DNA of 64,000 nt from assembly GCF_000308675.1 (NCBI RefSeq), contig NZ_BAGE01000038.1:124001-188000 (forward strand). Reading direction: 5' to 3'. Source of the DNA: Nocardia paucivorans NBRC 100373. Lineage in GTDB: Bacteria; Actinomycetota; Actinomycetes; Mycobacteriales; Mycobacteriaceae. Numbering within the stretch: position 1 is the first letter of the stretch; each line of letters starts with the position of its first letter. A model generated the notes under the pieces. That model did not search any database. It saw only the letters and a list, made by a program, of their open reading frames with translations, and was not told where the DNA came from. This document shows positions 43,855 through 52,138 of this stretch, in pieces. A program made the translations under genes and the position numbers.

Positions 43855-44334
43855 TCATGGGGGGTCGGTTTTCGTTCCGAGAGTGAGGTCGAGCAGACGC
43901 TCGACGAGTTCGGTCGCCGTCTGCGCGGTGTAGTGGCCGGCGAGCACGCCCTGGGCGATCCCTCCGACGGTCGCGAGAATGAGCTCGGCGTCCAGGGCGG
44001 CGTGGGCCGGGGTCGTCTCCGCGGCCCGGCTTCGCTCGAGTCGTTCGGCGATGAGGGTGACCAGTGCGCGCGGTGCCGCCGGCGTTTCCTCGGCCGTGAT
44101 ACTCCCGCCGGTGAGTGCGGCGGTATTGAAGGCGCCGAGGACGATGGCCTCCTCTCGGCGTCGGTCGTCCAGCGGAAGTAGTTCGGTCAGGATCGCTCGG
44201 ACGGTCTCGCGGGGGGTGGTGTCCGCACTCAATGCTTCCCATCGTCGGGTGAATCGCGCGCCGGCGTCCGCCATCACCGATCGGTGGGTCGCCAGGAGGA
44301 ACTCTTTCTTGGTGCCGAAGGATGGACGATTCAC
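43855..44334 (-). pseudogene. TetR-family regulator lacking its DNA-binding domain
   Basis: The 159-residue frame begins MNRPSFGTKKEFLLATHRSV, where FGTKKEFLLATH is the segment that follows the HTH in TetR proteins. The ligand-binding C-terminal part runs to TLGTKTDPP, with VRAILTELLPLDDRRREEAIV near 45-65. The HTH (about 45 residues) has been deleted, and the surviving first codons run into the start of the broken hydrolase on the other strand. Such a protein could not bind DNA, so I treat it as a remnant. It could still titrate a partner if expressed. Confidence 0.7.
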
Positions 44335-45187
44335 GAACGAGAAGGCGCGGTTGGCTCACCGTCGCGCATATGACACCCTGGCAGCGCGGTGGCCGGTGCC
44401 ATCGGCCGAGGTCGACGTCGCGACGTCGTTCGGGACGACGCGGGTGCGCAAATCGGTGGCCGGGGACGGTGCGCCGATCATGCTGCTTCCCGGTATCTCG
44501 GGTAACGGCCTGGTATGGCATCCGTTCATCGAGGAGTTCGCGCGCGACCGTGTGGTCTACACCCCGGACGTCATCGGATGGTCGGGGCGCTGTGTCCAGA
44601 CCGCACCACTACGCGATGGCGCCGATATTGCGCAGTGGGTGGTCGACATGCTCGACGGGCTCGGGGGGAAGTGAGTCCATCTGGCAGGCAACTCCCTCGG
44701 CGCTTGGCTGGTGGGCGTGGCCGGGGTGTATCACTCCGACCGATTGGCGAGTACCACCATGTTCGAGCCGGGAGGCGTTCATCAGGCCGCCCGCGAAAAC
44801 TCTGCTCGGGTTCTTCCTTGCCGGTTTGCGGCCGAGCGTCGAAGGTATGCGCAAGCTCAATGCCTGGCCCGCCCCCATGTCGAGCTCGCCGAGGAGGAGT
44901 TCGCAATGGCGACGGCGGCCCTGGAGTTTCGGACGGGGATGCCGTGGGATCGCATGCTCACCGACGAGCAGATGGCGGCCATCGCTGCACCGCTGCTCGT
45001 GCTCTTGGGGGCCGAAACAGTTGTCAACGATCCCGAACGCGAAGCGGCCCGGGTGCGCAAACTCATCCCGACGGCCGATGTCGAAATCTATCCGGGGGGC
45101 GGACACGATCTCCTCTGGGTCAACCCGGAACAAATCGTTCCGCGTTTCCTGGCCTTCCTCGACGAGAACGACTCGGTCCGAACGTAG
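44312..45187 (+). pseudogene. Broken alpha/beta hydrolase
   Basis: The sequence reads as an alpha/beta hydrolase interrupted several times. In one frame, VATSFGTTRV and LLPGISGNGLVWHPF (oxyanion region) lead to MLDGLGGK and a TGA stop at 44672-44674. The same frame resumes with VHLAGNSLGAW, the nucleophile elbow G-N-S-L-G, as if one arginine codon had become a stop. Near 44785 the reading shifts (FIRPPAKTLLGFFLAGLRPSVEGMRKLNAW is read in another phase) and near 44868 it shifts back to PHVELAEEEFAMATAALEF and the catalytic histidine context GGGHDLLW. One nonsense and two compensating frameshifts indicate a pseudogene, unless there are sequencing errors. Confidence 0.78.
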
Positions 45188-45354
45188 CCGGCGGCTCTCG
45201 CGCGTCCGGCCGCCTCTCGCATCGAGAAGTGCGGCGCTGCAAACCATGAGGCAACAAGTAAGAAAGGATAAACGTCAATACGTAGATATTCGCATTTAAT
45301 TATTTGATATCACCTGTAGGAGAGCAGTCGAAAACCACCCGGGAAGAACGAAAG
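45188..45354. other. AT-rich spacer between convergent genes
   Basis: Bases about 45245-45320 are much richer in A and T than everything around them, with TTTAATTATTTGATATC. A 17-codon frame (45247-45300) is rich in Lys and Arg but unsupported. This may be a scar of an inserted element or simple drift. Confidence 0.5.
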
Positions 45355-46233
45355 TCACCCGATCTCGAGCAGGGCCGCGGCATTGCCGTAACAGACCGCT
45401 CGCAGCCACTCGTCGCCGAGATCGAGGCGTTCCAAGGCTGCGACGGCGTGGTGATACGGGTGGGGGATGTTCGGGAAATCGCTACCGAACAGGATCCGTT
45501 CGCCCAGGTCGCGCAGTCGAGGTCGATCGGCAACCGGGAAGGGGTCGTCCTCCTCGATGAAATCGGTGAACGCCATGGTGGTATCGAACAGTACATTCCG
45601 ATACCGCTCGGCCAGGTCGAAGAACTCCGCGTACTCCGGCATACCCATATGCGCCACGATCAGGCGCAACCCCGGGAATCGCCGGAGTACTTCGGAAATC
45701 GGTCCCGGGCCGGTGAATCGTCCGTGCGCCGGACCGGATCCGCAGTGCGCGATCACCGGCACACCCGCGTCCGCCAACGCTCCCCATACCGGGTCGAGTA
45801 GTGGATCCCGTGGATCGTAGTCGCCGACCTGGATATGTGCTTTGAAGATCCGCGCGCCTCCGGCCAGTGCCGCGTCCACATAGGCCGCCGCCTCCGGTTC
45901 CGGATAGAAGGTTGCGGTGTGCAGGCAGTCGGGTACGCGGGCGGCGAACTCGGCGGTCCATTCGTTGAGCCATTCCGCCATCCGCGGTTTGTGCGGATAC
46001 ACCAGCGAGGTGAAAGCGCGGACACCGAAGCCGCGCAGTGTTTTCAGGCGCACGGCTTCGTCGTCCCGGTAGGTGATCGGCCATGGTCGCCCGGTCAGGG
46101 GGCCTGCGGAATCGAAATACGCCCACACCTTGCGCATCACTCGTTCGGGCATGAAATGCGTGTGCACATCGATGATTCCGGGCAGGCCCAGGCGTCGACA
46201 CAAATCGGTCGAATACTCGTGGTCGTCGCTCAT
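45355..46233 (-). CDS. Amidohydrolase family protein (amidohydro_2 type)
   Basis: A 292-residue TIM-barrel metal-dependent hydrolase. IIDVHTHFMP gives the HxH at residues 24 and 26, further metal ligands are in FKAHIQVGD, VIAHCGSGP and IVAHMGMPEY, and LFGSDFPNIPH has the conserved Asp. These features are typical of ACMS decarboxylase-like and aromatic acid decarboxylase-like enzymes. The ATG at 46233 overlaps the stop of the nucleoside hydrolase (ATGA at 46230-46233), so the two form an operon, perhaps acting on a nucleoside base or its breakdown product. The substrate is not known. Confidence 0.9.
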   Translation of the reverse strand: MSDDHEYSTDLCRRLGLPGIIDVHTHFMPERVMRKVWAYFDSAGPLTGRPWPITYRDDEAVRLKTLRGFGVRAFTSLVYPHKPRMAEWLNEWTAEFAARVPDCLHTATFYPEPEAAAYVDAALAGGARIFKAHIQVGDYDPRDPLLDPVWGALADAGVPVIAHCGSGPAHGRFTGPGPISEVLRRFPGLRLIVAHMGMPEYAEFFDLAERYRNVLFDTTMAFTDFIEEDDPFPVADRPRLRDLGERILFGSDFPNIPHPYHHAVAALERLDLGDEWLRAVCYGNAAALLEIG

Positions 46234-47375
46234 CGTGTTTGCCCTGTTCGTGCCGGATCGGGTGTGTCGGTCGCGGGGTGGGCCCGATTCGCCGCGTTCG
46301 GCGTGGGTGGGCATGTTTCGCGGGGGTGCGGGTCGGGTGTTTCGGGAGGGTAGAGGGCGCGGGCGAAATCGCCGATCCGGGTGATCATCCGGTCGAAGAA
46401 GAGTTCCGGGTCGGTTCCCACCACGATCTCGGCATTGGGTTCACGGCCCCACATGCCGGCCCAGTCCGCGACGGTGGTGGCCCGGGTGATCGTACCGGCC
46501 AGTTCGACGTCCACCGTGGCGGGACGGGTGCGGGCCAGCGTCGGGTCGAGGGCGACCGCCGCGGCGAACGGGTCGTGCATATGCGCCAGATAGCCCAGAT
46601 CGTAGGAGTGGTGGAAATCGAAGTAGAACCGCACCGCATCGGTCAGATGCCGCACGATGGGGTTGCTCGCCGCCGATCGGGTGTGCGGGGGGCAGTCGGG
46701 GGACAGTATCTCGTGGGGGACGCTACCCGCGCGCCGAGCGAGCCGGAGTAGATGCTCGGGGCGCATTTCGATGGTTTCGGTGATGTCGAGGGCACAGATA
46801 AGCGGTCGCCGATCCGCCGGCGCCGCGGAGAAGGCATCGAAGACCTCTTTCGCCGCCTCGGGATCCACGTGCACATTCCACTCGTTGGTGGGGGTGGTGT
46901 TGCCGGGGTGGTTGAAGGCTCCGCCCATGATGACCAGTCGGCGCAGCAGCTGTGGTAGCCGCGGTTCCTCCCGGAGCGCGAGTGCGAGGTTGGTGAGCGG
47001 GCCGGTGCACAGGCCGATGATCTGTCCTGGGCGTTCCCGGGCCAGCTCCACCCACATACGGGCCGCGGATCGGGTCGATACCCGCCGCGTCGGTGTCGGG
47101 AGTTCCGCGTACCCGACGCCGTGAGGCCCATGGGTGTCCTCGGTGGTGCGCAGGGGGACCTCCAGTGGTCGGGCCGCTCCCAACGTCACCTCGATCTCGG
47201 GTGCCCGGCACAGTTCGAGCCACGCCAGGTTGTTCACCGCGACCTGGGCCGCGCCCACATTTCCCGCGGTGGACGCTATTGCAAGGATCTCGGCCTCCGG
47301 GCTCGCCAGGAGGTAGAGCAGGGCCAGGGAATCGTCCACCCCGGTATCGACGTCCACGATGATCTGTCGGCGCAC
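46230..47375 (-). CDS. Inosine-uridine-type nucleoside hydrolase
   Basis: A 381-residue IU-NH family protein. The calcium-binding N-terminal motif DVDTGVDD is at residues 8-15, followed by GNVGAAQVAVNNLAWLELC, and MGGAFNHPGN and NEWNVHVDPEAA contribute to the site; a DPFAAAVALDP segment carries the last Asp ligand. It should split N-glycosidic bonds of nucleosides into base and ribose, in the cytosol. The last 40 residues are Pro/Arg/Thr-rich and probably disordered. GTG start at 47375. It heads the operon with the amidohydrolase. Confidence 0.92.
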   Translation of the reverse strand: MRRQIIVDVDTGVDDSLALLYLLASPEAEILAIASTAGNVGAAQVAVNNLAWLELCRAPEIEVTLGAARPLEVPLRTTEDTHGPHGVGYAELPTPTRRVSTRSAARMWVELARERPGQIIGLCTGPLTNLALALREEPRLPQLLRRLVIMGGAFNHPGNTTPTNEWNVHVDPEAAKEVFDAFSAAPADRRPLICALDITETIEMRPEHLLRLARRAGSVPHEILSPDCPPHTRSAASNPIVRHLTDAVRFYFDFHHSYDLGYLAHMHDPFAAAVALDPTLARTRPATVDVELAGTITRATTVADWAGMWGREPNAEIVVGTDPELFFDRMITRIGDFARALYPPETPDPHPRETCPPTPNAANRAHPATDTPDPARTGQTR

Positions 47376-47422
47376 TCCGCGAGCCTATCCATCGGCCCGG
47401 GGGCGGGGGCACCGGCCGGTGG

Positions 47423-48202
47423 TCATCCCCGGGTGGGCCAGTGGTGCTCGGTGGCGGGGGAGTGCCGGATCGGTCGGGGATCCGGCTCGTTCACCTCGGT
47501 GATCCCCAGATGTAGCAGCATCCCCACCGTGATCAGGCTGACGGTCACGATCAGCGGCGTCAGCAGTTGCGCCGCGCCGGCGCCCGACGGGACGTGCGCG
47601 TGGCCGCTGGGTTGGGCGTGCATGGCGAACATGCCGGTGTAGTGCATTCCGGCGACCGCGACCCCCATGACCGCCGCTGCTCCGATGGTGGCGAGTGTGC
47701 CACGCACGTGCAGGGTGAACCAGAGCGCGGTGATCGATGCGGCCACGGCGATCACCAGCGAGAGGACCACGAGCGACCCGTCGTAACCGATGATGGCGTC
47801 GGTTTTCATGGCGTACATGCCGGAGTAGTGCATGACGCCTACGCCCGCCCCGGCAATGGTGCCGCCGAGCAGAAGTGCGGAGCCGCCGAGTGCGCGTTGT
47901 TGGGTCAGGGCCAGCCCCACCCACACCACGAGCATGGCGACGATCGCGCTGAAGATGGTGACGGGTACGTCGTAGCGGATCGATGCCCCGTGGATTCGGA
48001 AGCCGAGCATCGCCACGAAGTGCATGACCCAGATGCCGGTGCCGCCGATGGCGACCGCGGCGGCGATGAGCCATCCGTTGCGCGCGGATCCGTCCCGGAC
48101 ACGCGCCATGCAGCGTAGACCGAGCAACGATCCGGTGAACGACATAACGTAGGCGACCGCGGGTGTCAGCAACCCGTAACTGAAGTGGTCGATCTCCAGC
48201 AC
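47423..48202 (-). CDS. MHYT-domain membrane protein, stand-alone
   Basis: A 259-residue seven-helix MHYT protein. The repeated histidine motifs are WVMHFVAM, VMHYSGMYAM and AGMHYTGMFAM, which in this family are proposed to bind copper and sense diatomic gases. There is no attached GGDEF, EAL or kinase domain. A C-terminal polar tail of about 30 residues follows. The GTG at 48202 has a strong GGAGG site six bases upstream, which decides the start. About 600 bases of non-coding sequence lie upstream. Confidence 0.9.
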   Translation of the reverse strand: MLEIDHFSYGLLTPAVAYVMSFTGSLLGLRCMARVRDGSARNGWLIAAAVAIGGTGIWVMHFVAMLGFRIHGASIRYDVPVTIFSAIVAMLVVWVGLALTQQRALGGSALLLGGTIAGAGVGVMHYSGMYAMKTDAIIGYDGSLVVLSLVIAVAASITALWFTLHVRGTLATIGAAAVMGVAVAGMHYTGMFAMHAQPSGHAHVPSGAGAAQLLTPLIVTVSLITVGMLLHLGITEVNEPDPRPIRHSPATEHHWPTRG

Positions 48203-48817
48203 GTGACCTCCAAGCCTGCTGGATGCTCGCTCGTCGAGGGGAGACGAAAGCATCTCGAAATAATGAACATGCAGCTAGTGAATTTAGAGTAGATAACTTG
48301 TTGAAAACAAGAGGTTGACAGAAACGGTAACGCCTCACTTGTGATCCGGGTGGTCCTCTTTCCGGCGCGACCGAGTTCTGTTTCGAGATTCGGGCGGTGG
48401 GCTATCGATTCGCACACCTACCGCAACCCGCTCGACGAGAGTCGTTGGACTCGGGCGTATTTCCCGTCGACCGCAATTCCGGGGGAAGTCCTGTCGGCCG
48501 GGAAGCCTCGGTGTCCGGGCCCGATCCCGGACAGGCCCGAGTCCGAAAAGTCGCTGCCGGCCGAATCGTCGACCGTGGCCCCCGAATCCGCGGTGACAGC
48601 GGTGACCCGCGCGTTCCCGATGCGGATACCGAGCGCCGTGACCTCACCTAACGGGAAGTCGAAATGCCGAGAGTTCGGGCGTTTTCGTTCCGACGGGAGG
48701 TCGGTACCCGATTCGGCCGGCGGTCGGTCTGGACGACAGATGCCGAAGCTCGGTCCTCGGCGGTATCCGGAGGTGGGGCCGCAGGTGTGAGTCGCGCACA
48801 GTGGGTAGGCCCCGGGT
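48203..48817. other. Long intergenic region, AT-rich at one end
   Basis: This 615-base region separates divergent genes. Bases 48250-48320 are AT-rich and contain a small perfect inverted repeat CTTGTT-GAA-AACAAG (48297-48311), followed by TTGACA at 48315, a possible -35. The rest is ordinary GC-rich sequence. Open frames on both strands (48341-48790 plus, 48418-48828 minus) look coding-like in composition only, and I do not call them. Confidence 0.5.
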
Positions 48818-50284
48818 ATGGACCACACACGAGCTCCTGTCCTCGACGCGCTCGCCGAATATCACCGTCTCGGCCGGTACGGGTTCACGCCGCCGGGACA
48901 TCGGCAGGGGCGTGGGGCCGACCCCCGGGTCCGCGCGGTAGTGGGTATCGATCCGTTCCGTGCAGACGTGCTGATGAGCCCGGGCCTCGACGACCGGCTC
49001 TCCCGCGGTGGGTGTCTCGCCGAAGCCGAAGCGCTCATGGCGGACGCGGTGGGCGCCGACGCCGCGTTCTTCTCCACCTGCGGCAGTTCCCTGTCGGTGA
49101 AGGCGGCGATGTTGGCCGTGGCCGGCGGATGCGACGGCGGGCTGCTCGTACCCCGCGACAGCCACAAATCCATTGTGGCCGGGCTGATCTTCTCCGGGGT
49201 GCCCCCGCGCTGGATCGCCCCTCGCTGGGACGCCGAACGCCATATGTCACACCCGCCGTCACCCGACGAGGTGCGGCGTGTATGGGACGAATGCCCCGAT
49301 GCGGCGGGTGCGTTGATCGTCAGCCCCAGCCCGTACGGTACCTGTGCGGACCTCGCCGGAATTGCCGAGGTGTGCCATGAACGGGGTAAACCCCTGATCG
49401 TGGACGAGGCGTGGGGTGCGCATCTGCCGTTCCACGACGAGCTGCCGACCTGGGCGATGGATGTGGGCGCCGATGTGTGCGTGGTCAGTGTGCACAAGAT
49501 GGGCGCCGGATTCGAACAGGGGTCGGTATTCCACGCACAGGGTGATCTGATCGACCGCGCTCGGCTCAGCGCGTGCGCCGACCTGCTGATGACGACCAGC
49601 CCGAGCGTGCCCATCTACGCAGCGCTGGACGGATGGCGACGGCAGATGGTCGAACACGGCGAGGCCCTGCTCGACGCGGCCCTACACAGGGCGCGATGGG
49701 CCCGTACCGCCCTGGCCGAGATCGACGGTATCGAGGTGCTCGACGATGTGTTGCTCGGCGCGGAGGCCTCGCACGACCTGGATCGGTTGCAGGTGTTGTT
49801 GGACCTGCACGAGACCGGAGTGACGGGATACGAGGCGGCCGACTGGTTGCGGACCCGATGCGCAATCGATATGGGGCTCAGCGACCACCGCAGAATTCTG
49901 GCGACGTTGTCCCTGGCCGATGACGACGAAACCATCGACACCCTGATCGCGGCCGTGACCGCCTGGCGGGAGCAGATCGCTGGTAGTGCGGCGCCGCCGA
50001 TCCGGTTGCCCGATCCGGGGGAGATCCAGCTGGAGACGGTGATGCTGCCACGTGACGCCTTCTTCGGGCCCGTCGAATCGATTCCGATATCGGAGTCGGT
50101 GGGGCGGATCGCTGCCGAACAGCTCACCCCGTATCCCCCTGGTATTCCGGTGGCCCTACCGGGGGAGCGTATTGATGCCGCCGTGATGGAGTATCTGCGT
50201 TCGGGGGTGGCGGCGGGAATGAATGTGCCGGATGCCGCCGATCCGACACTGGACACCATCAGGGTGGTCGCTCGGTCTCGCTGA
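48818..50284 (+). CDS. Orn/Lys/Arg decarboxylase-family PLP enzyme
   Basis: A 488-residue fold-type I PLP enzyme of the bacterial Orn/Lys/Arg decarboxylase family, shorter than the inducible decarboxylases because the N-terminal wing domain is missing. FSTCGSSLSVKAAML, PRDSHKS, IVDEAWGAHLPFH (cofactor Asp and substrate His) and the Schiff-base lysine SVHKMGAGFEQGS are all present. The C-terminal small domain contains PYPPGIPVALPGE. It could decarboxylate lysine, ornithine or arginine to a polyamine, and specificity is not readable. No partner gene is adjacent apart from the small protein downstream. Confidence 0.9.
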   Translation: MDHTRAPVLDALAEYHRLGRYGFTPPGHRQGRGADPRVRAVVGIDPFRADVLMSPGLDDRLSRGGCLAEAEALMADAVGADAAFFSTCGSSLSVKAAMLAVAGGCDGGLLVPRDSHKSIVAGLIFSGVPPRWIAPRWDAERHMSHPPSPDEVRRVWDECPDAAGALIVSPSPYGTCADLAGIAEVCHERGKPLIVDEAWGAHLPFHDELPTWAMDVGADVCVVSVHKMGAGFEQGSVFHAQGDLIDRARLSACADLLMTTSPSVPIYAALDGWRRQMVEHGEALLDAALHRARWARTALAEIDGIEVLDDVLLGAEASHDLDRLQVLLDLHETGVTGYEAADWLRTRCAIDMGLSDHRRILATLSLADDDETIDTLIAAVTAWREQIAGSAAPPIRLPDPGEIQLETVMLPRDAFFGPVESIPISESVGRIAAEQLTPYPPGIPVALPGERIDAAVMEYLRSGVAAGMNVPDAADPTLDTIRVVARSR

Positions 50285-50463
50285 ATCCCACCGCTTCGTC
50301 CGGGGCTCGTCTCCGATCGGATCGGGCGGTGGGCAGGGCCGTGGCCTGTGGGTGCCCTGGTCGCTCTCGGTCTCGGCGGTGTTTCGGGTGCGGTTCCCGG
50401 GGTAGGACGCAGGTGGTTCCCGCTCCGAACGGAGCGATGAATCCGTGCGGACAGGAGGTCTCG

Positions 50464-50613
50464 ATGGTTTCGAAGGATGCGATCGCCCAGCTTCGGCAGG
50501 ACATCACCACGGCATCCGATGCGGGGGACGAGCCGACGGCCCGGAAACTACGCGCCGAACTCGAGGAGGCCTTGCGCGCCGCGCGTGACGAGGACGAAAA
50601 CCGCGGCGAATAA
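50464..50613 (+). CDS. Small helical protein of unknown function
   Basis: A 49-residue protein MVSKDAIAQLRQDITTA... with an excellent AGGAGG ribosome-binding site. It is charged and almost entirely predicted helical (Ala/Glu/Arg-rich heptads), suggesting a short coiled coil. A longer frame upstream has unrelated composition and is not part of it. It lies 179 bases after the decarboxylase. I do not recognise the family. Confidence 0.6.
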   Translation: MVSKDAIAQLRQDITTASDAGDEPTARKLRAELEEALRAARDEDENRGE

Positions 50614-50720
50614 TCCCCACGGGCGGGGGTGATCGCCTCGCCGGACGAGAGAAGTTCCGGAGTTCGGGCAGCGACACGACCCGGGAACCGACATCGGAAA
50701 CGATGCGGGACGATACAAGT

Positions 50721-51134
50721 ATGAAGAGCACGCTGATATCGGTACGGACGGGCCACAGCGACAGCGTCGTCGATATCACTGCCCAGTGTGCGTCGTTCGT
50801 GCGCGACATCGGCGGTGACGGACTGTTGCACGTCTTCGTGCCGCATGCCACCGCGGGGGTGGCGGTGATGGAATTGGGGGCGCGTAGTGACGAGGATCTG
50901 TTGGCGGCGCTGCGAGAGCTCCTACCTGCCGACGACCGGTGGCGCCATGCCCACGGTTCCCGAGGTCATGGGCGCTCCCATGTGATGCCCGCGCTGATCG
51001 CGCCCTACGCGACGGTCCCGGTGCTCGACGGATCGTTGGCGCTGGGCACCTGGCAATCGATCGCCCTCGTGGACGTGAATGTCGACAATCCGGATCGGCA
51101 GGTACGGTTGTCGTTTCTTGCCGATGCCGGGTGA
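50721..51134 (+). CDS. YjbQ/UPF0047 family protein
   Basis: A 137-residue protein with the family hallmarks HVFVPHATAGVAVME, LLPADDRWRHAHGSRGHGRSHVMPALI and WQSIALVDVNVDNPDRQV. The histidine-rich loop (HAHGSRGHGRSH) is the putative metal or phosphate site. E. coli YjbQ shows thiamine-phosphate synthase activity in some conditions; the true role is debated. An in-frame ATG at 50703 would add six residues; 50721 is chosen because the family sequence begins there. Confidence 0.87.
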   Translation: MKSTLISVRTGHSDSVVDITAQCASFVRDIGGDGLLHVFVPHATAGVAVMELGARSDEDLLAALRELLPADDRWRHAHGSRGHGRSHVMPALIAPYATVPVLDGSLALGTWQSIALVDVNVDNPDRQVRLSFLADAG

Positions 51135-51214
51135 TCACCGCCGATACCGTCTGCCGTTGCGGTGATATCGGCGCATCCCATCGCGTATTCCGTTGGGCGG
51201 ACTACTGTCGGAGC

Positions 51215-52060
51215 ATGATGAGCACCAACGAAACCGAGTCGTCTTTCCATTGGGACGAGACCGTCGAGCGTCCCGGCGGCGCATCGGCGCAGGACGAGTC
51301 GACGCAGCTATTGGTGGAGGTGCTCGATCTGCAGGCACAGCTGTCGAGTATTCGGCGGATGCGTCGGTGGGGACACGATGCCCTGGCCGTCCGCTCGGGG
51401 GAGCGGGTGCTGGATGTCGGCTCCGGGACCGGCAGCGAGGTGCTCGAGTTCGCCGAACGGGTCGGTGCCTCGGGTGAGGCGGTCGGGGTGGACCCGAATC
51501 CGGCGATGCTCACCGTGGCGCGGGAGCGGGTCGAGAAGCTCGGGGCGAGCGCTCGTTTCGTCGAGGGCACGGTCTACCGACTGCCGTTCCCGGATGATTC
51601 TTTCGACGCGGTGCGGTGTGAGCGCGTATTCCAGCATCTCGACGATCCGGTGGCGGCGACGGCCGAGATCGCGCGGGTACTGCGGCCGGGAGGTCGGGTA
51701 CTGCTGGTCGACAGCGATTGGCGTACCACGATCGTCCACCCGGGTGATCCGGAGATCATCGACCGGCTGACCACGGCAATGCTGTCGGAAACCCCGAACC
51801 CCACCTCCGGGCGGCGGTTGCGGGGGTGGCTCACCGCGGCCGGGTTCGTGATCGACGATATGGGATCGGAAGCGGTGATCTGGGACGAGTCCATCGCTGT
51901 GGTCATGGCTGCGGCGATGGGGAAGCGGGCCGTGGCGCGGGGTGTGCTCACCGAGGAAGAACGGGCCCGACTCGCCGCCGACCTGGAGGCGGGTATCACC
52001 TCGGGTGATTTCCATGTTTCGGTGACCATGTTCGCGGTACTCGCCCACCTCGGAGAGTGA
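51215..52060 (+). CDS. SAM-dependent methyltransferase (class I)
   Basis: A 281-residue class I methyltransferase. Motif I RVLDVGSGTGSE is at about residues 67-78, motif II DPNPAML and the post-motif region LPFPDDSFDAVRCERVFQHLDDP follow, with LRPGGRVLLVDSDWR as motif III. The type resembles ubiquinone/menaquinone or sterol-like C- or O-methyltransferases; the substrate is open. ATG at 51215 or 51218; GGAG lies just upstream. It is followed 51-78 bases later by the molybdoenzyme gene. Confidence 0.87.
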   Translation: MMSTNETESSFHWDETVERPGGASAQDESTQLLVEVLDLQAQLSSIRRMRRWGHDALAVRSGERVLDVGSGTGSEVLEFAERVGASGEAVGVDPNPAMLTVARERVEKLGASARFVEGTVYRLPFPDDSFDAVRCERVFQHLDDPVAATAEIARVLRPGGRVLLVDSDWRTTIVHPGDPEIIDRLTTAMLSETPNPTSGRRLRGWLTAAGFVIDDMGSEAVIWDESIAVVMAAAMGKRAVARGVLTEEERARLAADLEAGITSGDFHVSVTMFAVLAHLGE

Positions 52061-52138
52061 CATCCGCCGGCCCGATCGTTTCTGAGAGAGTCTCGTTCGG
52101 ATCTTCTCGAGATGTGGTTCCGCGCGCGAAGATGGGGT

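Noticed and set aside
48341..48828. Two overlapping frames of 149 and 136 codons on opposite strands
   Set aside because: Both are composition-driven, have no motif or ribosome-binding site and overlap each other.
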